From Lichtheimia corymbifera B2541 (Eukaryota; Mucoromycota; Mucoromycetes; Mucorales; Lichtheimiaceae): DNA of 64,000 bases. Both the position numbers and the translations under genes were made by a program. The DNA is taken from NCBI GenBank assembly GCA_000697475.1, contig JNEU01001109.1, positions 32,772 to 96,771 on the forward strand. Reading direction: 5' to 3'. Positions 25,501 to 38,243 of the stretch are shown here, piece after piece; the first letter of the stretch is position 1, and each line of letters begins with the position of its first letter. The notes below the pieces were generated by a model. That model was not told where the DNA came from, searched no databases, and was given only the letters and a program-made list of their open reading frames with translations.

Positions 25501-28500
25501 GCTGTGAGTGCGTCGTTTCACGTGGGGTCGAGATGGAGTAGCTGAAACAGAGTCATCAATTTCATGTTGTGTTGTCATTGCCTTCCTTGATGTTGTGGTA
25601 TCCTTCATCAATTCGAGTGATAAACGACGTGCCACGCTTGGATCAAGTATATCAGATGATTCAGCACTTGAAACAACATCATCCGCTCTGGTGGTGGTGA
25701 TATTGCTGCTGATACCTGGTTGTGTTGTTGTTGTTGTCCTGGTAATGGATGATGGTGATGGTGATGATGATGCTACTGGTGGAGAACCATTCTCACGCCT
25801 CATGTTTTCCAAAAGATGATCAAGACGTGCTTCTTCTTCAAGCCATGGTGACGCTGTGGTTGGTGACTCACCCAGCAATGGCAAGTCTAATAGCTTTGTA
25901 TGATCTGATGCAGCGGGTGGGCTTTGATTAAGATAATCATAACATCCATCCAACCCCACGTCGAGTAATGGCAAATCAGGTGATTCAATGGTACGTTTGG
26001 TGCGCAAGTCGAGACTGGCAATCATGCTGGTGAACCCTGTTTCTGTGGGGAACATTTTTCTAAGATGACGACGTAGCTCACGTTCTGGACGCACATATTG
26101 ACGTACAAAGTCGGCATATTCCGCATCCCATTGCATAACACTCATTTGCAGCTTGATACGCACAATGTTGAGACTCAATGTATCTGATGCAGGCGTTGTT
26201 GCATAGACCGACTGCAAATGCTGTAAGAGCTGTTTCTTTTCACCCATGGCACGTTGCGACATATCAGCAAGATGTTCCTTGCATTCATCCACGCGATCGG
26301 GTTGCACAATATCCAATAAAAAGGCCTTGTTGCGTTCCACAATCGAATCAAAGAAACGTGTAATCTTGATGCGTGTTCCATCGAGTGCAGCATCCTTGAG
26401 TTTGGCTTGTGTGCTGGGGTTCACATACAGATGCATGGGCGGTACATGGACCTCGTGTGGATCAATGACTTCGTATTGGAATCTCACAGCCATCCCCTTG
26501 TATCCAAAGTAATGCACGTGATCTCGGAACATGCCATGAGGACACCATTGATTGCCAGCAGATCGATCTTCCGCCTGATAAAACATGAGCTCCAAGAATT
26601 TGCCAAAGGAATACTTCCAGCTGTTTTCAGACATGGGTACAAGCAAGCTGTTGGCATCACAACTCTTGCAATAGCTCCACATGAGAATATTGTTGGTGGT
26701 CATAATAGGGGGTGGGCCCTGAATAGGTTCCAATGCAACATTGATTTTGGACGTGCCATGCCCATAGGATCGATAGTGCTCAATCATTGTCCTTTCGCAC
26801 ATGGTCGATACGCATGCTGTATGTGCATCCATCGCAATATCCTCAATGTATTGCCCGAGTGTGAGATCTGATTCAGGTCGATAATATTCAAACATCCGCA
26901 TCTCAGGACCTTGACATGGTACACCTGTCACAGAGCATACTGACATGTAAAGCACAACCAAATGCTGATGAAACGATGGCGATAACGTATCATTGCCGTC
27001 ACTCCCAATATACGCTTCCATGGCTCTGGATCGATGATGGTGCTCTTCAATCAATTGATCATATTCAGGGTCACCAAGCATCACCTGGTCAAAGCTTCTG
27101 AAATAACTCGACATGGCTGATAACTTTGTAGGGATGGATTCTGGACTCCCCGATAAAAGACCTTCAGGTGCTTGTTCAGCAATACGTGATGCCAACTTGG
27201 ATTGCGTTTCCTTGAGTCGAAGCAATAAATGAGGCGGTGGCAATACAACCAAAGGAGAGGCGGATAACGTCACATGTTCATATTGTCGAATCAATTCATG
27301 CACTGGTTCCAGACACTTGAATGGCTCAGTTGCCCCTGCTGGATCAACAGCTGTGATTTCACTGATATTATCTTGAGTGCAAAAAGACGTGCTGCTCGGT
27401 TGCTCTTTGGGTACATTTTGTTGCTCCATATCCTCCACCTTCTTTTCCTCTCCAGTACTACTACTACTACTACTGCTCGCTTCTTTTTCTTTTGAGTTTG
27501 ACAAGGCTGAAGATGGTTGTGGTGGTTGTGGTGCCGGAATAGCGTGTCTGATTTTGGTGAGGTCTCTCAATAGGAATGACTCGAGTCTCAAGTTGTGTAC
27601 AACAAACACCATGAAATCCAAAATGCGTTTGATGACACGCAATGTGTCGACATCACCGCCTCGTAAAATGATGGTGGCACCTAGCTCGGGAGGACAGTGT
27701 CTGAAAATCAGGAATGTTTTGCGTCGATTGGGGATAAGATCATGGACCAAGGTCTTTGTCTCAAACAATCCACAATGGCCCAAAGTCAAGCCATCCGTAT
27801 TGAGCTGCAGAAAGGATGAAATAATACTTGCTCCTGTACAACGTGCCACTGCATCCAGAATACTCAGTTTGACATTGTAGGCCACGACAATATCTGCCTT
27901 GACGAGATGATCCAATGCAATCCTCGAGACGTTGGAATTGACAAGCACCACGGATGGCTTTAAGGCCACAATACGATTCACCAACTTTTCCAAAAAGTCT
28001 TTTTCTTGCGCCAAGACCCGGTCAATGGATTGCAATTGATGATCGCCCCAATAATCACGTGACCATTCCAAGGGAAAGAGCAAGATCAGGATTTGTGGAT
28101 TGTGGATCGTCTTGACCATGCGTTTGTGTGCCACATTCTTGGAGCAAACCACCCCCTTCACATAATAGCTATCTTGAGGACGTCCACCCGCAATCTTTTT
28201 GATCTTGACATAATGCCGAATATCAATCTCATCCCCACCACGTATGTCAGGTTGCACATTGTCGGATACTTTGAGCAGGAGATTCATAAGAACATCTTCC
28301 CATCGATGATGATCCAAAGACGGATTCCCAGTACGATCCACAGCCTCTTGAAGCAATTGACGTAGCATCTTACGCATATGATCAAGCGATGCTGCATTCA
28401 ATTCAATATTCACAGGAGCTGAATTGACACGTCGATGGCGACGTGGTGCTGATGGTGGTAAAAGTTGAAGGTGATGATGATGATGATGATGCTGGTCATC

Positions 28501-30533
28501 CACTACCCTATTCGTGGAGGAGGGATTGGTAGTAGTAGTAGTAGGTGCTGGATTTTCTATGATGGTGGGTTGTTGTTGTTGTTGTTGATTCTCCATAGTA
28601 TCCTTCGTGTTGGTGGATGTTGAAGTAGTAGTAGTAGTAGCAGCTTCCTCTGTAAAATTGGCAGTGGTGATAGGAGCATTACGCATAAGACTATGGGTTC
28701 GTTGTCGTAAGGATCGATTTGAAGTAGGTGGTGCTCCTGTCAAACTACGTCGTCTTCGCATGCTATTGGATCGATGTTCAAATGACCATAATTCTTCCGC
28801 ACGTTTTCTTCTCATTTTGCTGGCTGAGGATAAAGGCACAGGTGATGATGATTCCATTGTTGTTACTCCAATGTCATCGTCATTGTTGTCATCGAAAAAA
28901 AGACCTGATCGTTCCGGATTGCCACCACCACCACCCAAGAAATTCAATAGATTCTGTGGACTCTTATCCCATTTGCGAGCATCCTCATCTTCGCTATCAT
29001 AGCCTGAAAAGATATATTCATTGGACGGCAACAAGGTTCCACCACCAGCATCGCCATTATTGGAATGTGGATTGTATGAAGAGCAGCGTCGGAATGGAAT
29101 AGGCGATCCGGGTGCAGATGCATATGCATCACCTGACGTGGACGTCATGGTGTTGGTACGAGATCGGGGTCGAATCGTAGCAAGTAGCAGCTTTTTGAGA
29201 CTGAGATCTGTCTCAGATGTTGTTGTTTGTAGTAAGGATGGTTGATTAACAGTAGCTGCAGCCGTTGTGGATGATGATGATGAAGGTGGTGGCGGTGGTG
29301 GCGGAGGTGGAGGTGGAGGTGGTGGTGGTGGTGGAGGCGGTGGAGGTGGTTGTGGTAAATGACCTGCCGAGTTGTTGACCAGAGCATAAGGTAATAAGCT
29401 GTGGGTTGTTGGTATCTCAAGAGCCAATGTTGTCGAGTTTTCACCACCATAGTCGCCTACTTTGTGAGACTTAATGCTGGTAGTTGGAATCTGCATCTTG
29501 GGTGTAGTGATATTCGGTCGATGACCTGGCAACACGGGTGATAATCCGACGATGGAATCGGGATCTATATCCGAATGTGCTTCATGATCCAAATGATGAT
29601 AAACAGACGTAGCATCTTGTTGATTTTGCCGTTCCTGAGCTTGTAACTTTGAAAAGCAAAACTTGCATACTCGCACAGGTCCACTTTGTCCAATTCTTTC
29701 TCCTTGAATGATATCCGATGCACATTTCCCACAAAAGATTTGGCCTATAAAACATACCCATAAGTCTGTGTTCTTAATCCATTGACGTTCACGTATACAT
29801 ACCACAAATCCTGCAATGATGTTTTCTGCGATAAAACTTGAATCGTGCATTACAATCAAAGCATTCCTTGCATTGCTCATCTGGCATCCAGTATTCGGTG
29901 TTGACTGACTTTATGGTCTCGCCTCGTAGTTGAGCAATGACACGATTCAATGAATGATAATTGGAGACTGAGAAGTTGGTCATGACCGATTGTGTATCAC
30001 TGTCATTCGAATTCATCTTTGTAATAGGTCCACCATCTTCATCACATCGTATCGCCGTATCATCCAATGACCCACGTGCAGAAATACTCTCGGCAGGCAA
30101 TACGTTATTCTCCTCCATCATCATCATGTCGTTATGCTGCTGCTGCTGTAAATGGGTGGAAGAAGAGGGTCTCCTTTGATAGAGGTGTTGCTGCTCAAGT
30201 CGACCACCTGTTGTTCCTGACTCTTCCATGATACCACCAACGCCACTTGAAGAGCTCTATATATAATAACAATTGCTTGTCAATAACAACAACGTTTACG
30301 AGTTCCTTGTCCTTTGATATTACCTTTGAAGATAATGATACAAATGAACTACTATGACTTGGTTGACAGGACTCATTGCTGGTGACAGCACCGCGAACCT
30401 TGTGCAGGATTCTCGAAAACACATTGTCCTGATCGCCTTCATCTCGTGCAGCATCGTATAGATTGAAAGAGGTCAAGGTGGAGAGATCGTCTTGTCCGAG
30501 GATACGTGAAGGGATATAAGCATGATTGGCCAT
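22582..30533 (-). CDS. FAB1: FAB1/PIKfyve: 1-phosphatidylinositol-3-phosphate 5-kinase
   Basis: Makes PI(3,5)P2 on endosome and vacuole membranes. The minus-strand gene covers 8 kb and would encode roughly 2,400 residues, including a single exon of about 5.5 kb (24218-29744). Domain order: an N-terminal serine-rich region; a FYVE finger split by an intron at 29745-29802, with [35 protein letters not shown] and VRVCKFCF; a long disordered part with a proline run of more than 20 residues (about 29280-29350) and Gln/His/Ser runs; the TCP-1/GroEL-like domain ([47 protein letters not shown]); the Fab1-specific cysteine-rich domain ([36 protein letters not shown]); another disordered part; and the PIP kinase domain at the C-terminus ([63 protein letters not shown]). 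All are in the expected order. The kinase part is spread over several small exons. Confidence 0.95.
29280..29350. repeat. GGT/GGC-type repeat coding for a polyproline run in FAB1
   Basis: On the plus strand the sequence is a nearly pure run of GGTGGC/GGAGGT triplets. On the coding strand it gives more than 20 prolines in a row, within the FAB1 disordered region. Confidence 0.85.
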
Positions 30534-31063
30534 TTTTTCCGCATATCAATATAGTAATCAATAGCAGGAAAAGAGCAACCAAACAACGACAAGGGCCATG
30601 TAAAGAAAGAAAAAAAAAGGAGTGATGCGCACCACACACACACACATATGTATACGGATTTGGCTATTTCAAAAGTGGGTCAGTTGCACAAGCTGTTTGC
30701 TTTACAATGTCCAAGCGCCCGAATCTGAGCTTTCCCTTGCCTCCACATGACATACCTATAAACACACTATAAGCCATCATATTACATCAAATCATCAACA
30801 TGAATATCATACGTACCTACTCGATTCAACACTTTTTGATTGTCATCTGCCTAGTTTGTCGGAACTGAAGATGGTGGGTGCATGATGATTGTCACACGAT
30901 GAATAAAGGATGGTGTCGGTTGCTTGTCGGTTTCTACTATAGAATTGCCGTTGTGCGACAAAAGTTGAGGTGTTACTGCATATGCGCGTTTAGATGACTG
31001 TTTGTTGGTGCAAGTAGTGTGTGTGCTTTATTGCATTACATGATGTACAAAGAAAAAAAGAGG
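30534..31063. other. Intergenic region upstream of FAB1
   Basis: About 0.53 kb between FAB1 and SNT1, both on the minus strand. It should contain the FAB1 promoter and the SNT1 3' end. A CA repeat of about 14 nt lies near 30,635. No gene is seen. Confidence 0.5.
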
Positions 31064-34000
31064 CTATGAAAACCAGGATTCCCAATTCTTACTCTGGCTA
31101 GCTGTGTCGGTAGGTTCGTCACTATTGAGCAAGTCGGCCACCTTGGTCACAGAAGTTGGTTCTGAAACGCTTTGTACAGGATGTGATTGTGCTGGTGGTG
31201 GTGGCGGCGGTGGTATTGGATTGTGATGAAGATGTTGCTGTTGTTGTGGATGATGATGATGTAAAGGTGGTGGTGGTACTACGGGTGGTGAAGGTGCTGG
31301 TCGATCTACATGCATGGTTGGATACGGAACAGCGGAAGGCGGTTGTTGTTGGGGTGGTGGTGGTGGATAATGAGAATGATGTGGTGTGGTTCGATGTTGT
31401 TGAAGAGGATCGTATACAGTAGATGGCGTTGGTGATGATGTTGCATAAGGTGTTGCGTAAGGATGAACCAAAGGTGGAGACGTTATAGGTGGTGGTGGAG
31501 GTGGTGCAGCAACAGGATGTTGTTGTTGTTGTGAGGGTGGTATAGGAGGAGACGGGGTAAAGTAACCAAGTCGGGGATCCATATGAGATGAAGGTGGTTG
31601 TGGTTGTTGTTGTGAAGGTCCACCCATTGGTTGATATGGCTTTGGTTGCTCTGTGACAATAGCGCTTGGAAATGGCAAATTGTGTACGGGAGGCGGTGGT
31701 TGATGACGATAGTGGGATGTTTTGTTGTTGTATCGCACATGGTCTTGTTGTTGCCGTAATCGCTTCATATTCTCCTCATATCGCTTCACAATACTATCCA
31801 ACTGCATCTTTTCATTGTTGTTCATAAAGAAATTGCGTACTTGAGTAGGTGTCTTGGATGTCAAAGCATTGGCCACTTTTTCCCAATCACAGCCATATTT
31901 CTCGAGATATCGCAAAAAATCGGTTCTTTCTGCAACTGACCAATAAGAAGAATACGCAGGGCGTTTTGACGTTTCTGCTGCTGTGGATGCTGATGCTGCT
32001 ACACCACGACCTGGTCTTTTGGAGGATCCAAGGTGATTGCCACTACGACCGGTAAATTCTGCATCCATCCATTCATCCATCGTTTCTTTATCAATCACTT
32101 TGCCAGATGAAGTACGTGCCCTCCTTCGACGATTACCAGTAACCATGCCCACTGTTGGTGGAGGAGTTGTTGTTGTTGATGTTGTATCACTACCACGGCT
32201 TTCATCCAATTGAATAGAGACTGCGCGTGCATGTCGAGGTGGTGGTGGCGTTGATGATTTTGCTGAATCCATTTGACACATCCCCATTAATGCAGCTGCA
32301 GCATCTTCTTCATCCGCTTTGAGACCCATTCGATCCGTATTGGTTGAGGGTGCAGCAGGAGATTCTTCATTGAAAGCATTGGGACCATACTTGCGTTTGA
32401 AATTGTGATAAAAGTTGCGGCATTGATCTTCAGTCTTGGTGCCCACCAAGGATGATACACGTACAAAATTCCGGCCATGGCGTTTAAATGCATCAATGGC
32501 TGTCTCCTTGTCCTTTTCAGTCCATTTAGCAGTGGGTGCTGTTGTAGTTGTTGTTGTCATTCCCTTGTCTGACGCATCACCATCATCCATTTCGCCATAA
32601 ACATCACCGTCCTCGCCCATGGTATAATTAGCAGGTGCTTGTGGTGAACGTCCTTTGCGTCGTGGAAAACGTCGTTGTTGACCACCCTCCTCCATCGTGG
32701 ATGTTTGTTGCTGTTGTTGTGATGATGTTCCACTCGATCGTTTGTTACGTCTTCGTTCATTCACGCTATCCCAATAAGCATTGGCTTCTTCCAATTCACG
32801 TAACTCTCTGCTCTTGCGTTCAGACTCTTTTTGTTTGGCTTTGCGAGACACTTGCGCTTCACCAATATCCGTCATCAAGGCAGATCCTTTGCTCTTGGCT
32901 TTACGCGTGGAAAAGGCAGGTCCTTCACCTGTGGCTCGTCGAATGGCTTCAGCCAATCGATCACGTCGTTTAGCTGCTCGACCACGTCGACCTTTGCTCA
33001 CCAGTGCTTTGAAATCGATCTTTTGCTTTTTGCGATAGTAAAAGAGGACACATTGAGGCGCCGTTTTACTTTTCACAGCGGCTGCTATCTTTTCAAATTG
33101 CTTGGGGTATTGCATGTAACTCTCCATAAAGGCAGCCATTTCTTGTTGTGTCCAATGATCCTCGGTATCCACCCCGGTGTGATAATAAGTCAACGGATCT
33201 GTCACAAGTCCACTGCGGTCATCAAAGGTTCTCATGCGTTCCTTGATATCCAATATCATGGCAGGGATAGTGGCAGTTGTTTTGGCAGCACGTAGCTCCG
33301 GATTACGCATATCAGCTGATTCAAGCGATTGAATAATCTCAAGCAATTCGGCTTCGGATCGTACAGCATCTGATGTCCATGGTCCATTGCTCTTTTTGTT
33401 CTTGTTGGTGTTGCTGCTGCTGTTGCTGCTATCATCCGTTCCAAATCGTAATACATCATTGCTGCTGGAAAAGTTGACACCATCCACACAATCATTGGAT
33501 TCCTCGTCACCACGTCGTCTCGAATTGCCCGTGTGCTCACGTATTCGGTCCAAATCCAAATTGCGTTTCTTCCAACCTTGATATAACCGCTTGTATTCAC
33601 GTCTTAACCTTTGCTCCTTTTTGGCGAGAGCCGCTTTACGACCAGCAAGATTCGCAGCTACTGAACATTTGATGGCGCTGAAATGCTGAATGTTGTCCTT
33701 GTAACATGGATAATCCTCAATGCGTTCATACAAGGGTTTGGACCATTGGATCTCATTCGACCAAGTCTCGGGATCATCCTTTTTTCCTTGCCATCCACCG
33801 ATCATGAGTGAATTTTGTCGTGCAAGCTGTCGATTTTGTTGTAGCAATTTTTCTGATAATAAATCATCGGTCTCGTCATTCGATCGTACTTGGTTGATCA
33901 AGAGCTGAGGCTTTTTGCGCATGATGGGTGATGTTGTCAAGGATAACCTGTCAAAATCAGGGACATCCCTATGATCCTCACTGATCACTTGGAGAGCTTG

Positions 34001-36096
34001 TTGCTTGGCAGCTTCACGTTCATCCTGTTCTTTTTGATCCTCATTCTCACGTAAAGTGGTCGTTGTTGACGTTACATTCTCCTGCTCCTCCTCTTCAGCT
34101 TTGATAGGATCCTCCACAGCAGCAGCAGCAGTAGCAGCAGCAGCAGCTTCCTCACGTTTGGTCACTTCTTCCAATAATTCCTCATACATGCTGATATCAT
34201 TCTCAATCTGGCCAATTCTCTCCACAATTTCCTGCTGAGTCAATTCCTTTTTGGGCGTCGTTGATTCATCTGTCATGGATTGTTGAGATATAGTAGCAGC
34301 AGCAGCATTCGTGTCGGAGGCGGATGCTGGATTCATCTCATGATCCTTTGTTGTTGCTACTACTGCTTCATCAGCCGATGGTATTGATCCTGCTACTGTG
34401 GAATGAGGTGCTGACTCTGGAACAATAGGAGCTGATTCTTGTAACGACTTTTTGTCATCCACAGTTGCTGCTGCTGGCCTTGTCAATGATTCGTGTTTTG
34501 ATATAGGTGGAGTAGCATGTATAGGTGATGATGGTAACGATTTTGTGTTACGTTGAGCACGTTCCATGGCTCGAATGGGGTGATCGGATGTATCGGTTTT
34601 TGCTGAGGACGGCTGTTGTTGCTGATGTTCAGGGGTAGATTGTCGTGATGGTGGACGTTGTAAAGCGGGTGGTCGATCATGACGTTCTTTGCTTGGATGT
34701 CTAGATCCCCTATCTACACGAACATGAGTTATCTTGAATAAAAGTTCCATGATCCAACTCTTTTACCTGCAGGCTCCATTGTCCTTGAGTTTCTTTCTTC
34801 ATCACGATGATTGTTGTCAAATCTGGTATCATCTCTTGTACGTGATGATGACCAATGGGATCCACTGCCAACCGATGTCACGCTGCGTGGACTTTTGATG
34901 CTTCCTTCTCGATCACGTTCACGGCTTCGCATGGTATTGTTGTTGCTATTGCTGCTGTTACCCCAAGATCTTCCAGAACGTCCACCGCTACCACGTGAAG
35001 GTCGATACAGATCACGATCCTCTCTGTCAAAATAAGGTCCACTAGGTGAATGAGGTGGTATATCACGATCACGGTCTCGATCAGGTCGATAGGAATCGCC
35101 ACCAAAAGGAGGAGCAAAAGGCATGGATAAGGGTGGTGGATGTGGTGGTGGTCCTCCTCCTCCTCCTCCGCTGCTGTATCCTTCATATCGCATAGCAAAG
35201 CTAGAAAATAGTAACATCCCACACCCAGCTGCATTAATCTCAGTGAGACAAAAAAAGGGGGCCGCCTCCATCTCATTGTGTATGTGTACCTTTCCCGACG
35301 CATATCCAAATCACCTCGCCAACGGTACTCATCGTCACCTCGGTAACGTCGATCACGATGCCAATCATTGTTGCCATAACGAAAAGAAGATGAGGAGGAT
35401 GGTGTATACGAATCATGGCCACCATTATTATTGTTGTTGCTGTTGCTGCTGTTGTTGTTATTACTGCTGCTGCTGGTAGACATACGCATATCATCTTTGC
35501 CATCCTTTGCTCGATCGGAATTCACTAAGTACTTTGTGAGTCATGCAAACATGTCATAAACCAAAACGGTGCATGTACATACGATCATTGCGAAGAGAAG
35601 CTGATTTCGGATAATCACGAGGAGGAAACATGGATGAAGATGGTGAATAGCGATGAGATGGTGGTATATCGTCTCGATAGTAACGTGAATAACGAGCGTC
35701 CCTGATAAAGACAATAAAAGTCAATACAATGATGATTACGAAGAAGAGTGAAGAGTATTGGGAGGTTGATGATATGTATGTATATACACAGAGTGTGTCG
35801 TACCTGTCTCTATTGCTTCGAGGCAAGTACCTGTCATCTCTCATCCCAACAGGCATTCGGTCTCTGTCACGTTCTCGTTCCCGTTCTCGTTCGCGTAATT
35901 CTCGATAATCGTCTAGTGCAGCCGACATTTGACTTCTCGGTCGGTAGCTATAAGGATCGTAACGGGAAGCTGTGTAGCGTGGTGGAGGTGGAAAATAACG
36001 ACCGTCATTGTAGAGTGGAGAACGCGACCTTGATCGTGAGCGTGATCTGGATCTGGAATGGGTTCCTCGTGACGATGCCGAGCCTGCAACACTCAT
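31064..36096 (-). CDS. SNT1: SNT1/NCoR-type SANT-domain corepressor, Set3-complex-like
   Basis: A nuclear scaffold of a histone-deacetylase corepressor complex of the SMRT/NCoR/Snt1 type. It runs over several exons: the first starts at ATG 36096 and encodes an RS-rich stretch (SRSRSRSRSRSRSP), followed by Arg/Glu and Tyr/Pro-rich segments; the last exon, about 3.6 kb (31064-34713), holds most of the protein. Three SANT/Myb domains are visible in order: the first around 33.0-33.2 kb (HWTQQEMAAFMESYMQYPKQ, FEKIAAAVKSKTAPQCVLFY); the second around 32.4-32.5 kb (WTEKDKETAIDAFKRHGRNF, VGTKTEDQCRNFYHNFKRKY); the third around 31.8-31.95 kb (YWSVAERTDFLRYLEKYGCD, TSKTPTQVRNFFMNNN). The first, with YPKQFEKIA and CVLFYY, is closest to the NCoR/Snt1 deacetylase-activating SANT. 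A charged coiled-coil-like stretch (EEEEQEN...) precedes it. The C-terminus is rich in Pro/Gln/His. A second M at 36123 is also in frame. Not identified: a specific deacetylase partner. Confidence 0.82.
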
Positions 36097-37158
36097 ATCG
36101 CACCAGTAGGTATATACTAACAAGTGAAGAAAGGGGAGAGAAGGGGATTGCCCACGCTAGGATTGCTCACGGTGACGTTGATCAAGGCCTAATGAGAACT
36201 ACAATTTCAAGTCCGAGATGCTTAAACGGGTGATCCCCACCTACCTATTCCTATTACTCTCTTTATAGCTATCCATCTGTAAATAAATACTCACCTATAT
36301 ATTCCTCCATGTACAGTATTTTATCCTATTCATCCTATCCTCAGTGAGTCGAGGTGAGGTGGGTGCGTGGGCCCATTTGATTCATCACCTGGTCAAGGGA
36401 GAAATTCGTCTGCAGCCGTGAGAAATACAAAAGAAAAAGAAAAAAGACCTTGATGCATACTTTTTCATGCAATTGATTCACTTACAATCCTTATCCAATG
36501 TGGCAACCTTGGGTCACACATACACGCGGAGGATAATGAACCTCGTCCCCACACAAATGGTTGGCGTGTAACAACAACAACCAGTTGTTGTCACTGCTTT
36601 TTGACCTGGTGTGTGTGTGTTTAACTCTCTTTCCATGTTCCAGTACTGCTGCTCTTGTTGAAGATCTCAATTGCTTGTAATGAAAAACAAAAGAGGAGGA
36701 GGAACCTGCTACTGCACACCATGGAATAATGATCGTCGTCGGAAATGTTATAAGATAGACATCCGACAATGCATATCTGATACTGCGTTAGCTTTCTTAG
36801 ACTCCAAGTATTATTGGCCAAAATGAGTCGTTCTTTGCCTAAAATGTCATCACGCACCAGAGCAGCATTCGACCGCGCTCGTTGTGTTTTAATAATGATA
36901 ACGACTTGATGCATACGTGCTATACTCAGACTCATCTTGTGCTTAAATCTATTACATTACAAAGGGATGTGTAGTGGTGATATGCATACTCTGCAGTAGA
37001 GAGATGTGTTGGCCATTTTATCTCGTACATCCGATACGCTGTGTGTTACGCCCCATTTGTGCAATGCATAAGCGCTTTCCGCTCCACCTATAAAGCCCAT
37101 ACTACTCTTCTTTTTTTTTTCACGCGGCACACACACACACTGAGAGCCACTGTTGATC
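36097..37158. other. Divergent intergenic region between SNT1 and the RRT8-like gene
   Basis: About 1.06 kb with two divergent promoters. It includes a TATA box at 37089-37095 and a T-rich/CA-rich leader (37106-37140) before the RRT8-like ATG. No gene is supported. Confidence 0.5.
37089..37095 (+). promoter_or_regulatory. TATA box of the RRT8-like gene
   Basis: TATAAAG lies 64 bp upstream of the ATG at 37159, spaced as in the oxidoreductase gene. Confidence 0.55.
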
Positions 37159-38243
37159 ATGGCACCCCCTTACACGTACCCACTTTCAGGTGTCTTTTAT
37201 TTCATTACGCATCCACAGGCAAGTAAATCCACCCCGTGATCCAGCACTCTCTAATGCGCACATTAGCTATGGCGTAAAGTATTGTGTCCATTCCTTCTTA
37301 CGTTGGCGTTTGGCATCTTTTCACTTGTGGTGTCGTTTGGTTACCTTTTACCACTCCAAGCACATGCCCTGATTGATGCCAACTGTCCCAGTTGGCTTGC
37401 ATGGATTTGCTCTGTTATCTTTGTCTTGTTGGAATCAGCCATTCTGGATATCCTCTTTTTTGCTATCATTGTGGCCACCTTTCAAGATATCCTATTTGAC
37501 GCCACTCTCAAGGCACTTGGTATGGATCGTATGTTTGAACATCGAGTCGACGTCAATGGTGTGGTCCTCTGCTGCCGTGGCATGTCTTCGAGTGTGTTGC
37601 TTGGTTTGATATTGGTACTGGCTCAGGTATTTTTTTTGTTGTTGTTGTTGCCTTGCCAAGATGCGGTGTAACCAAAAAATGATGATAGATTCTCGGATGG
37701 ATCATTACTGCTCCGTTACATCTAATCCCAGTCATCGGTACAGTGATTGCTTGTTGCATTAATGGATGGCCAGCATGGTATGTATATGCGTGTGTGTGTG
37801 TATATGCAAATGAAATGGCTATTGACTTTTTTTTTTATATTAGTTGGGGACAACATATCCATTATGATCTTGAGTTCCGAGGTCTCCGAGTTACTGAATC
37901 ACGACATTACGCTTGGCAACACCGCTGGTCGTACTGCAGCTTTGGTGCCGTGGCTGTTGCCCTTGAATTAGTACCCTTCTTCAATCTGCTGTTCATGTGG
38001 ACGAATGTGGTGGGTGCTGCCATGTGGGTCGCTGACAAGTATGAAAAGCATGAAGCCGAAATTGCAAAGCAGCAGCAAGGTAGTGTCATCGGTGGCTCTG
38101 GAGATACTTCAGTCGCTTCGCTTTACCCATCCCAAAGAAATCCAAGCTCCCATGTACCATCCATGGAAAGCAGTGAGGAGGCTCGCTTGTTGCAAAGCAA
38201 TACCAGCATCTCAAAAGACGGATATGGATCTGCGGTCGCATAA
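37159..38243 (+). CDS. RRT8/LDS1-like (EI24-type) integral membrane protein
   Basis: Four exons (introns 37219-37266, 37627-37688, 37778-37843) join in frame to 302 residues. The N-terminus MAPPYTYPLSGVFYFITHPQ followed by LWRKVLCPFLLTLAFGIFSL fits the Rrt8/Lds1/Lds2 group, in which a THPxLW motif precedes the first membrane pair. Later segments are SWLAWICSVIFVLLESAILD, DILFDATLKALG, APLHLIPVIGTVIACCING, WGQHIHYDLEFRGL, WSYCSFGAVAVALELVPFFN and LLFMWTNVVGAAMWVAD, again as in the family. Yeast members localise to lipid droplets and the spore wall or ER; the role here is inferred. The first intron has a GC donor (GCAAGT), which is required for the conserved LWRKV. The C-terminus is serine-rich and cytosolic. 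A TATA box is at 37089. Confidence 0.84.
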
